The notes below the pieces were generated by a model, which searched no databases, was not told the origin of the DNA, and was given only the letters and a program-made list of their open reading frames with translations. Made by a program: the position numbers and the translations under genes. This document shows positions 1-9,600 of a stretch of 64,000 nt of DNA, in pieces. Within the stretch, counting starts at the first letter, position 1. Every line of letters begins with the position of its first letter. Source of the DNA: Rugalucina vietnamica (taxonomy: Eukaryota; Mollusca; Bivalvia; Lucinida; Lucinidae); the NCBI GenBank assembly GCA_964017185.1, contig OZ024869.1, positions 1,014,501 through 1,078,500 on the forward strand, read 5' to 3'.

Positions 1-2267
1 AAATGTATGATGAAAGAGCTTGAAATATATAATAACGGTTGCATTGATGGTATTTGGCACCCAATGCTATAGACGTCTGTATAGATTTTAGCATGTGGAT
101 AACCAAGTGGTCCCTGAAATCAAATCGTATCGGTAATGAGCGACGTCTTAAGTTTTAAATAAGGTTTCACGAGAATACGCACACCATGTTAAATATGAAC
201 TAAAAATACTTAGATGAAGTGACTTTTTGATCATTATTTGTCGAAGACATCTCAGATCATTTTTGACGTGCATCCGGGTTTTTTCCATATGGAAAATGAA
301 AAAGGCAACAAACTGCATCTCTTCAAAAAGTACTTTAAGATGATGTTTTTTTTACTATACAAGTCATCATTGATCCTTATTGTTATTCATTTTAATCGCT
401 TTTTGTGTGACGAAAGCTTTTGCAAAGAAAATTAAAATAAAAAATCTGTGGATGTTGAAATTTTATGATCCATGCAGGCCATCGTAGATAAGATGCGTTC
501 GGATTTTCTCCATTGAATATAGGCGTGTTCGGATCAAAGGCTCTGCTTCACATAACGAGTTGTTTCCGCCAGTAAGGGCTCACCGCACAATAACGATATT
601 TTACTACATTTTTTTTTTCATCAGATTGATATCTAGGAATTTTGTGGTAGGTATATATGCATTAAAACTGTCAACGTTAAAACGAATAGGTACAGTTTTT
701 TCACTGAGCGTTTAGCTGTCAGGCTAAGGTAGTGATGTCATTTCAACAACAGAGCAAACTAGTCTTGTGTCCGTCAAAGATGGATTTCAGTCCCAAAACT
801 ATATACATGTATCTTATGCTTAGGTATCACTACTACATCACTGAGCTTCTATGCACTGTCAACAATTTATATTTTAGAATAAAGCATAAATAAAATGTAT
901 GCATACTGTAATAAGTCTTTCTTGATGAAACCTCAAACAAACCTTGCTTTTGTCGTAGTTCAACCTAAAAGGCTATAATAAAACAGCAATAAACTGTTTT
1001 AAGGCGTTTCACCTTTCCCTCAACTTCCTCTCGCTATTTTGTACATATCTGACCAATTGTTGTCCAACTGAAAACAGGTCGTAAAATCCGCCATTTTATT
1101 ACACTTCCTGTGACTGGTACACAGCTGTGTTGTTTGGACTGGTTAGCTGTTCTGATAACGCCGTCATGGCGTGCAACATTGTCGATTTTGATGGTCAGTT
1201 TGTTTATTGCCATCATGGCTTATATTCTTCCCTGTGTAAAATTGACAAAAAGCCATTGCCCCACGCACCCCCCACCCCCCTGGCGTGGTATTGGCAACAT
1301 GGCGTTCACCAGTTAACCATTCTGATTCTGATCATCATATGAAACACAAGTCTGACAGTCCGAGAAAAGAAAATTCATGCTTACTTCTAGTGTTGCCTGG
1401 AAACCTTTTCAAAAGTATATTGGGTGAATTGCACTTTCCCTGGCATCATTCATATTATAGAAGCTGATAGCATTTACATACTTGCAACAGTGTATATAGC
1501 CACACAAAGCAATAACATTAATGCAAATATAACAAATTTTCTCTTTGAACATTAAATTTTGTAAAAATGAGCATTTATACCAAACGTGTTAGTCTCCCTG
1601 ATTGATGCTGAACCCTGTGACTTCAGCGCCTTAACTGGTATCAGAGTTAAAAAGAGGGCTTTATTTGATACCTTGTGTTCAATAAAATGTACATAAAATG
1701 GAATTCTTTATTCAAATTCGAATTGCGTTTGCTAAATAAAACGGCTATTTACTGCATCATCAAAATGTTAGTTTTGAAAGCATTGTTCAATATTCAGTCC
1801 TTTCCCCTTTACGTGTCAGCATCGTTCTAAATAGTTGATACTTTCCCCATAAAATGTGTAAAAAAAAAAACTTAAACATTTCTAAAACTGTGTCAAACCC
1901 CTTTTCCTAGCTAAATGAAATTTCACCCAATAAAGCTTTACTTAAATTGAAAAGTTAAGAGGCTGGTGACTGTAAAGTTTTATTTTATTACGTTCAAGCT
2001 AATTTGAAGCAAATCGCCCGGAATCTGTGTCAAACGGTTAACATTACATCAAACGAAAAAAGGGAAAATAGTACTTAAACGCAGTATTCATCCTTTATAC
2101 AGTGGTACCTTATTAAAGTAGCATTAAAGAAAATAAGCCTGGGAATCTTATTCTGAATTGCGTAATAACAAGACTACACAATCATGCACGACTTTAAAGA
2201 AACTACAATCAAATTAAGTATTTGTCAATGTGTACATTGTGCCAAGGCTGATTTCCAGTATGGAGAT
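1..2267. other. AT-rich intergenic DNA, no gene recognised
   Basis: Open frames are short (about 70 codons or fewer), overlap on both strands and show no family motifs. One segment near 237-286 has a diverged relative near 4286-4336 (shared core CGAAGACA.CTCAGA.CAT and CATCCGGG(G)TTTT). Nothing else could be supported. Confidence 0.6.
237..286 (+). repeat. Diverged dispersed repeat, copy 1 (about 50 bp)
   Basis: Aligned by eye with 4286-4336 in the same orientation. The shared blocks are CGAAGACA-CTCAGA-CAT and GCATCCGGG-TTTT. Too short and diverged to name; probably an old dispersed-repeat fragment. Confidence 0.45.
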
Positions 2268-2382
2268 GTTTAAAAAGGGCTACTGACGAGGGTTCATTAC
2301 CCGAAATTCCGCAATATAGTCCATACTATCTCCCTTTGAATGTTTTTACTGCTTCCAAAGAATCAAACCTTTATATTTTATT
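2268..2382 (+). repeat. 115-bp exact direct repeat, copy 1
   Basis: The segment beginning GTTTAAAAAGGGCTACTGAC and ending near CCTTTATATTTTATT recurs without a visible difference at 2643-2757. The offset is 375 bp, with 260 bp of unrelated sequence between. This is either a recent local duplication or two fragments of one dispersed repeat. No coding evidence. Confidence 0.85.
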
Positions 2383-2642
2383 TGCTATTACTGCAGCTGG
2401 TGTTGTGCCGTGTGGCGGCCGTAAAAAGTCTCCCCGTACATCATCCATAGTGCAGATTATATTTTATTTCGGTCCTTTGAGATCAGTAAAGATATTCAGA
2501 GTGTTCAAAACACTCACGTTTAGAAACATACTTCTAAGCATTTTTTAATTATTTGACCCAATTTAGGAATATGTCTTTGATTTAGACTCCTCGTGTAAAT
2601 TCTCGAAATTGCAGAACAATTATAGTCTGGCGTTCGTTGCCG

Positions 2643-2757
2643 GTTTAAAAAGGGCTACTGACGAGGGTTCATTACCCGAAATTCCGCAATATAGTCCATA
2701 CTATCTCCCTTTGAATGTTTTTACTGCTTCCAAAGAATCAAACCTTTATATTTTATT
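2643..2757 (+). repeat. 115-bp exact direct repeat, copy 2
   Basis: Second copy of the 2268-2382 segment, apparently identical. Flanks differ on both sides (TTGCCG before; ATCTAAACC after), so the duplicated block is sharply bounded. Confidence 0.85.
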
Positions 2758-3238
2758 ATCTAAACCGCTTATTCATACTAACAACAAACCTAATGAATAA
2801 GACTGCCTTAATACTTCACATAATTTAAGATGGCAGTGAAATTTGATCTTGTACGATTAAGCACTTCTAGAATGTCGTAAAACCAATGGTAAAAGTTGAA
2901 TAGTTGCTGCCTGCTGCAAGTATATAGCGTCTTTTCGATTGGAACTGTTCCTAACCAAACTTAAACCACACAAACTCTCGTGCCAGTGGGACTAAACCTT
3001 GGTATTACTTCGATGTAGCCTATTTTCTAAAGTCAGCTCTACAGGTGTTGTGTGTGTTATGGCACTAACTTCAGTGACAGTGTATTGCGTCTCCGCGAGG
3101 TGTAGATTTCTGCCATAAAAGTTCTTTCATAGTTGACTCTTTTAGAAATCGGGATATATAAATACTACTCCTTTCATCGCCCGTATCAGATCTCCTAGTG
3201 AAAATTGTAGGGTGTCGCTAAATATTTATGGCGTTTTT
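2758..3238. other. Intergenic DNA, nothing recognised
   Basis: No sustained open frame, repeat or regulatory motif stood out on either strand. Confidence 0.5.
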
Positions 3239-3448
3239 GGGAAAACCAACAATCTGCATATGCGAAAACAAAGACGCAGATCAGCTTCGCGGTAACCGCG
3301 AAGCTGATCAGCGCCTTTGTTTTCGCTACTCGGAAAGTACAATCCCTCTTCTCCTTAAATACAAAATTTCAAGCCTCTAGCCAACTTCTGTGACGGTACA
3401 GCCTGGTTTGTGTCGGACCTGTTCGAAAACCACATTATTGGTTTTCCC
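3239..3448. mobile_element. MITE-like palindromic element, copy 1 (about 210 bp)
   Basis: The ends are GGGAAAACCAACAAT (3239-3253) and its inverse ATTATTGGTTTTCCC (3434-3448), with one mismatch. Inside lies a long near-perfect hairpin (about 3262-3327) whose two arms meet at CGCGGTAACCGCG. A second family member with better-preserved ends is at 26398-26645. It has no coding capacity; the translated hairpin in either frame is incidental. The flanks carry similar strings (AATATTTATGGCGTTTTTGGG before, AATATTTACGACGTATTTGGG after), which may be an old duplication or chance. Confidence 0.75.
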
Positions 3449-4390
3449 ACGAGGCGGCTCCAATATTTACGACGTATTTGGGAGTTACTCAAGGGGAATA
3501 ACAATGAAATTTGACATCATTAAAATTGTCATTTATTGAAGCTGGAGATGAAACTGTTGGTTAAACATAATAAAAGTTCTGAGTGTAATTAAAATATATG
3601 TGGTGTATAATTTGCGACCAATTAAGGGTATTTAGACGCTTCATAGATCCCCAAAATGATTACATGCTCTGTATCACTATATGAGCCATCACAGAACAGA
3701 ACCGAACCAGTGGTAAGAGAAAACATCGACAATCCAACATATCGAATCTTGCTTGCTTCAGGAAGAATATTCGGGGAAGGTTATGATGGATTAAAGTACG
3801 CCCTGAACATTGTAGTGCAAAACTACTGGATATGAGCATTTGTTGGTCGCATGTTATTTGGTTGGTTAATTGATATTTTCTGATGTCTTTGCTCTTTTTT
3901 TTTTACTGAGTACCAATGCCCGTCCACCTATAAAAGCAGATAGCGCTTGTTTGAACCCCAAAATGTTTATGACGAAATAATTTGATGAAAAGTACTCTAT
4001 ACAGTATTATATATTAAAGACATGCTAAATCAAATGCTCAACCAATAAAGGGCTAGCCATTCAAAATATTTTATGGCGTTTTGATGAAGCTGACGATAGT
4101 GGCTGATAGGGGCTGAGAAATTCCTAAATGGTACAGCGAAAATGTTTTATTTCTTAATAATTTCTACATTTAGTTGCTGTCATTAGCCTTTATCATCTCT
4201 TTTTAACGGCTATCTAAATTATGCTATAAACTGCTTTATGCATTGTTTAATAAATCAGTGATGTTGTAAAGTAAAACAACGCCCATTTTGACGAAGACAA
4301 CTCAGACCATGAATGCCCAGCATCCGGGGTTTTATCAAACCAGTTTGATTAATGAATTAGTGTAGATGAATATCGTTTCGGAATAAAGAC
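3449..4390. other. AT-rich intergenic DNA up to the large TIR element
   Basis: No gene recognised. It contains the diverged 50-bp repeat near 4286-4336 and a stray TATAAAAG string near 3930 with no transcript-like context. Otherwise nothing seen. Confidence 0.5.
4286..4336 (+). repeat. Diverged dispersed repeat, copy 2 (about 50 bp)
   Basis: Same-orientation relative of 237-286, with several substitutions. It lies about 55 bp outside the left end of the large TIR element, so it belongs to the target DNA rather than to the element. Confidence 0.45.
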
Positions 4391-4392
4391 TA

Positions 4393-4870
4393 CAGTAACA
4401 GCGTAGTTTTTTTTGTCCAAAAACCAGTTTGACTTTCGTTTTCGAAACGTTTTCGTTTCGTTGTACTCGCGTTTTGGTTTCGTTTCGTTTCGTTTCTTTA
4501 TCGTTTATAAATTTACAAACGCGTTTTATTTAATAGTTTAGCCAATTGAAATGTCTTTTAAACCCCGTTTAAATCAAAACAGTCATTCAGAACGTTTTTA
4601 TATTTCAGCCAATCAAAAACCCGTTTCAGGTAAACGATCAGAAAAACGATATTAGCGTTTGACCAACCACTGTTTATCCCTGTTGAAACGTTCCAAACGA
4701 AGAAGCGTTCAGCCAATCAGTGTGGAATAAGACCAAATCGTTTAAAACCATCAAGCGTTCAACCAATCGTGGGCGCGAAACGTTTGTCGATAATAGCGTT
4801 CAGCCAATCACAGAGCATGGTTATCGTTTGACCAAAATTGAATCAGTGTATACGTGAAAACAAACACTAA
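4393..4870 (+). repeat. Left terminal inverted repeat with iterated subterminal motif
   Basis: Starts CAGTAACAGCG. A GTTTCG-rich stretch near 4434-4500 is followed by several units of roughly 50 bp, each holding an AACGTT/GCGTTT segment next to AGCCAATCA or a relative (near 4540, 4608, 4712, 4762 and 4803). The right end of the element has the same architecture on the other strand. Confidence 0.7.
4540..4840 (+). promoter_or_regulatory. Cluster of CCAAT-type motifs in the left TIR
   Basis: At least five CCAAT strings occur in about 300 bp, most in the context AGCCAATCA/G, which fits the known NF-Y preference (RRCCAATSR). All point the same way, toward the interior array. They may be transposase subterminal binding repeats that happen to match CCAAT. 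No expression evidence is available from sequence. Confidence 0.4.
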
Positions 4871-5708
4871 CGAAAAAAAGTTTTTATTGATAACAACAAT
4901 AATAATAAACCTCAATTTCTTTTTTCGAAAACTTAAAGTCAGGCTATAGCCATATGTCTTGTGGCACGCTTTTTAGATTGTGCAAATAATGCATGTGTAT
5001 ATACATGTATATGCAATTTCGATTAAAACGATACAGTTACTGTCAAATGGAAACTATGGAAAATAACAAGAGTCACATATATGTTCAGTAGTATCAATGA
5101 GAATGAAGCGAACAGCAGCGTGATTTTTGTTCTGGTGCACTAATGCACCCATACAGTAACAACATGCGGAATAAAATTATTACACTAATGGGCTACTGCC
5201 ATAAACATGCAAATTAGTGCGGTTTAAAGACGTCTGTACAACTTTTTGGCTTTAATCAAAAACGCCGACAATTCGTTGTCGTTTACTGATGCGTGTTAAT
5301 GTAACTGATGCAATAAAAATTTTAAAATTTCTGAATAACGATAAAAGAAAGCCGACAGATTCTTGACTTTATAAGACGCGTGTCACCTTTTGTAGTCACA
5401 CGTAGTATCCTTAATCTCAGATGTTTTTATTTATTTATCTTCATATAGTAAAGATGATGATGCTTATCCTGGAACAAAACGCGCAAAACAAAGTATTGAT
5501 AGACTTAGAAATTATAATAATAATAAAACACAAAAATAAATTCATTCTTTACATACATGTTTGTACGAAAACATGCAACTTAGGACGACGCGTAAATAAG
5601 CGGAAACAAATCCTATGCTCATGTTGTTCATAAGGCCCGTTTCAAGCCGTCTGTTAAAGTTATTACTTTCCTATTATTTAACCTTCGACAATAGAATGAA
5701 AAATATTT
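4871..5708. other. Left internal flank of the TIR element
   Basis: AT-rich, no gene. It contains a motif pair near 5257-5300 and 5339-5405 (GATAAAAGAAAGCCGAC ... GCGTGTCACC). The same motif recurs in the same orientation on the far side of the array at about 24281-24330 and 24613-24670. The shared flanking motif suggests that the array grew inside an older repetitive core. Confidence 0.5.
5339..5405 (+). repeat. Array-flanking direct repeat (GATAAAAGAAAGCCGAC family), left copy
   Basis: Shares GATAAAAGAA.GCCGAC, a spacer of about 25 bp and GCGTGTCACC, then a TAGTCA/TAGAC-like tail, with 24281-24340 and 24613-24678. The orientation is the same on both sides of the 1,005-bp array, so this is not part of the inverted repeats. 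Confidence 0.6.
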
Positions 5709-5765
5709 GGACCAAGACCACAATTAATTTTACTATATAGTTTAATCATTTGTTTTGCCTCCTAC

Positions 5766-5830
5766 CTTCTTTACTGACATTGCTGGCTTTGTTCTGAAGC
5801 TTTTCTCCAAGTCTACACTGTATGCCAGTA
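5766..5830 (-). other. Exon-like segment A (65 nt), first of 19 copies, once per 1,005-bp unit
   Basis: On the minus strand the segment is preceded by an AT-rich stretch ending TTAAAAG and followed by GTAGGAGG, a fair 5' splice site after GAAG. In the phase set by segment B it reads TGIQCRLGEKLQNKASNVSK plus E, without a stop. A shorter alternative acceptor 13 nt inside (CATACAG) gives 52 nt. I do not recognise a protein family. The segment is present in every unit, including the last partial copy near 23870. Its acceptor is weaker than that of segment B, and no transcript evidence is available. It could equally be a captured fragment of a host gene or chance. Confidence 0.3.
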
Positions 5831-6339
5831 CTTTTAATCAAGATTAAAATATGGGTTGACCGGCTCGTTTGGGAGGTATCTGCCAATATCTATACATACC
5901 GGTGTCTTCGACAATTATCCGCCTGCCCAGGAGCAACCGCATAAGGGGTGGTTCAGTTGGCAGTTAAATACCTGAAATTACCAGATATCTCCACCAATTT
6001 AACATTTCCTGAAAGCTTAGACAGCAATCTAACCAAACTGACATCAAAAGCAGCAATTCAACATGATTTGTCAAGTTTACACCCCAATAAATAGGGGAAC
6101 TATTTTGTGTGTAAGTATATCCGTATCGTGTTCTACCATGCAAGGGAAGTAATTGTGTCCTGATTCCTATCAGGCCCTTATTTTGCTTTTAAATCAAAAG
6201 AAAAGCCTATAAGTCTGCAATAGCATCTTTACAGAGACAGTCCTGGCAGTATGAGATCAATGGAATCAAGTTCCATAATCTGACAGTCATTTAAAAACAT
6301 ATACCCCATTCATCGGCTTGCGCCGCTTTTCGCGACCAT

Positions 6340-6355
6340 TTTTTGACGTCAAAAA
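6340..6355. promoter_or_regulatory. 16-bp palindrome with CRE core TGACGTCA, once per 1,005-bp unit (18 copies)
   Basis: TTTTTGACGTCAAAAA is its own reverse complement and contains the consensus CREB/ATF site TGACGTCA at 6344-6351. The array repeats it at each period, giving 18 evenly spaced sites over about 17 kb. On the minus strand it falls within the 750-nt interval between segments B and A. A regulatory role is inference; the palindrome is directly visible. Confidence 0.5.
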
Positions 6356-6446
6356 TATGTTGTTTTTCTGCAATATCTCCCTTGGTAATGGGAATATTCA
6401 AACAAACTAAAGTGTTTTGCAACCTCTGAGATGTATTCTATCTGTC

Positions 6447-6497
6447 TACAGCAAATTTAGTAGGTCAGATTCCACAAAAGCATGTAGACAGAGCAAT
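6447..6497. repeat. Inverted repeat TCTGTCTAC / GTAGACAGA, once per unit
   Basis: A 9-bp perfect inverted repeat with about 33 bp between the arms, repeated in all 18 full copies. It could form a modest hairpin. Function unknown. Confidence 0.5.
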
Positions 6498-6580
6498 GAC
6501 CTTAAATTTTGACAATTTTCGGGCACCGCTTTAGCCGAGCGGCTGGAATCAATTTTGAAAAGTTGAAGAAAAACGCTTAC

Positions 6581-6665
6581 CAAGTGGCTTGGAACTTCAA
6601 ATTTGGCTTCCCTCCTGTCCATCTGGCAAATTTCAGGACTCTTATAGCTCTTAAACATCCAAAAT
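6581..6665 (-). other. Exon-like segment B (85 nt), first of 18 copies, once per 1,005-bp unit
   Basis: On the minus strand CTTTATTTTTCAG is a strong acceptor and GTAAGC, following CACTTG, is a good donor. Two reading frames are open through it. One begins FGCLRAIRVLKFARWTGGKP; the other contains KSPEICQMDRREAKFEVPSH. In the first frame, joining B to the 65-nt A segment of the next unit gives 150 nt per 1,005-bp period (introns of 750 and 105 nt), and the frame closes exactly on the next copy. In the second frame B joins in phase to the 52-nt version of A, but the cycle does not close. No family was recognised. The 78-codon open frame that covers B and its surroundings in each copy probably reflects this segment rather than a separate gene. 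Confidence 0.35.
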
Positions 6666-9600
6666 CTGAAAAATAAAGACATCAGGTACCCAAATTATAT
6701 GCCATGCATAGCAGGACCAAGACCACAATTAATTTTACTATATAGTTTAATCATTTGTTTTGCCTCCTACCTTCTTTACTGACATTGCTGGCTTTGTTCT
6801 GAAGCTTTTCTCCAAGTCTACACTGTATGCCAGTACTTTTAATCAAGATTAAAATATGGGTTGACCGGCTCGTTTGGGAGGTATCTGCCAATATCTATAC
6901 ATACCGGTGTCTTCGACAATTATCCGCCTGCCCAGGAGCAACCGCATAAGGGGTGGTTCAGTTGGCAGTTAAATACCTGAAATTACCAGATATCTCCACC
7001 AATTTAACATTTCCTGAAAGCTTAGACAGCAATCTAACCAAACTGACATCAAAAGCAGCAATTCAACATGATTTGTCAAGTTTACACCCCAATAAATAGG
7101 GGAACTATTTTGTGTGTAAGTATATCCGTATCGTGTTCTACCATGCAAGGGAAGTAATTGTGTCCTGATTCCTATCAGGCCCTTATTTTGCTTTTAAATC
7201 AAAAGAAAAGCCTATAAGTCTGCAATAGCATCTTTACAGAGACAGTCCTGGCAGTATGAGATCAATGGAATCAAGTTCCATAATCTGACAGTCATTTAAA
7301 AACATATACCCCATTCATCGGCTTGCGCCGCTTTTCGCGACCATTTTTTGACGTCAAAAATATGTTGTTTTTCTGCAATATCTCCCTTGGTAATGGGAAT
7401 ATTCAAACAAACTAAAGTGTTTTGCAACCTCTGAGATGTATTCTATCTGTCTACAGCAAATTTAGTAGGTCAGATTCCACAAAAGCATGTAGACAGAGCA
7501 ATGACCTTAAATTTTGACAATTTTCGGGCACCGCTTTAGCCGAGCGGCTGGAATCAATTTTGAAAAGTTGAAGAAAAACGCTTACCAAGTGGCTTGGAAC
7601 TTCAAATTTGGCTTCCCTCCTGTCCATCTGGCAAATTTCAGGACTCTTATAGCTCTTAAACATCCAAAATCTGAAAAATAAAGACATCAGGTACCCAAAT
7701 TATATGCCATGCATAGCAGGACCAAGACCACAATTAATTTTACTATATAGTTTAATCATTTGTTTTGCCTCCTACCTTCTTTACTGACATTGCTGGCTTT
7801 GTTCTGAAGCTTTTCTCCAAGTCTACACTGTATGCCAGTACTTTTAATCAAGATTAAAATATGGGTTGACCGGCTCGTTTGGGAGGTATCTGCCAATATC
7901 TATACATACCGGTGTCTTCGACAATTATCCGCCTGCCCAGGAGCAACCGCATAAGGGGTGGTTCAGTTGGCAGTTAAATACCTGAAATTACCAGATATCT
8001 CCACCAATTTAACATTTCCTGAAAGCTTAGACAGCAATCTAACCAAACTGACATCAAAAGCAGCAATTCAACATGATTTGTCAAGTTTACACCCCAATAA
8101 ATAGGGGAACTATTTTGTGTGTAAGTATATCCGTATCGTGTTCTACCATGCAAGGGAAGTAATTGTGTCCTGATTCCTATCAGGCCCTTATTTTGCTTTT
8201 AAATCAAAAGAAAAGCCTATAAGTCTGCAATAGCATCTTTACAGAGACAGTCCTGGCAGTATGAGATCAATGGAATCAAGTTCCATAATCTGACAGTCAT
8301 TTAAAAACATATACCCCATTCATCGGCTTGCGCCGCTTTTCGCGACCATTTTTTGACGTCAAAAATATGTTGTTTTTCTGCAATATCTCCCTTGGTAATG
8401 GGAATATTCAAACAAACTAAAGTGTTTTGCAACCTCTGAGATGTATTCTATCTGTCTACAGCAAATTTAGTAGGTCAGATTCCACAAAAGCATGTAGACA
8501 GAGCAATGACCTTAAATTTTGACAATTTTCGGGCACCGCTTTAGCCGAGCGGCTGGAATCAATTTTGAAAAGTTGAAGAAAAACGCTTACCAAGTGGCTT
8601 GGAACTTCAAATTTGGCTTCCCTCCTGTCCATCTGGCAAATTTCAGGACTCTTATAGCTCTTAAACATCCAAAATCTGAAAAATAAAGACATCAGGTACC
8701 CAAATTATATGCCATGCATAGCAGGACCAAGACCACAATTAATTTTACTATATAGTTTAATCATTTGTTTTGCCTCCTACCTTCTTTACTGACATTGCTG
8801 GCTTTGTTCTGAAGCTTTTCTCCAAGTCTACACTGTATGCCAGTACTTTTAATCAAGATTAAAATATGGGTTGACCGGCTCGTTTGGGAGGTATCTGCCA
8901 ATATCTATACATACCGGTGTCTTCGACAATTATCCGCCTGCCCAGGAGCAACCGCATAAGGGGTGGTTCAGTTGGCAGTTAAATACCTGAAATTACCAGA
9001 TATCTCCACCAATTTAACATTTCCTGAAAGCTTAGACAGCAATCTAACCAAACTGACATCAAAAGCAGCAATTCAACATGATTTGTCAAGTTTACACCCC
9101 AATAAATAGGGGAACTATTTTGTGTGTAAGTATATCCGTATCGTGTTCTACCATGCAAGGGAAGTAATTGTGTCCTGATTCCTATCAGGCCCTTATTTTG
9201 CTTTTAAATCAAAAGAAAAGCCTATAAGTCTGCAATAGCATCTTTACAGAGACAGTCCTGGCAGTATGAGATCAATGGAATCAAGTTCCATAATCTGACA
9301 GTCATTTAAAAACATATACCCCATTCATCGGCTTGCGCCGCTTTTCGCGACCATTTTTTGACGTCAAAAATATGTTGTTTTTCTGCAATATCTCCCTTGG
9401 TAATGGGAATATTCAAACAAACTAAAGTGTTTTGCAACCTCTGAGATGTATTCTATCTGTCTACAGCAAATTTAGTAGGTCAGATTCCACAAAAGCATGT
9501 AGACAGAGCAATGACCTTAAATTTTGACAATTTTCGGGCACCGCTTTAGCCGAGCGGCTGGAATCAATTTTGAAAAGTTGAAGAAAAACGCTTACCAAGT

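Noticed and set aside
3925-3940. TATAAAAG as a core promoter
   Set aside because: No open frame, start or exon-like sequence follows; isolated TATA strings are expected in AT-rich DNA.
6535-6620. A-box-like TAGCCGAGCGGCTGG in the 1,005-bp unit, suggesting a tRNA or SINE
   Set aside because: No convincing B box follows at the right distance and no acceptor stem can be formed. The string is largely a small palindrome (AGCCGAGCGGCT).
6446-6682. A 78-codon minus-strand open frame repeated identically 18 times
   Set aside because: It begins in the pyrimidine-rich acceptor region and crosses a good donor site, so it is better explained by exon-like segment B plus flanking intron than by a separate small gene. 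Identity between copies only reflects the identity of the repeat.
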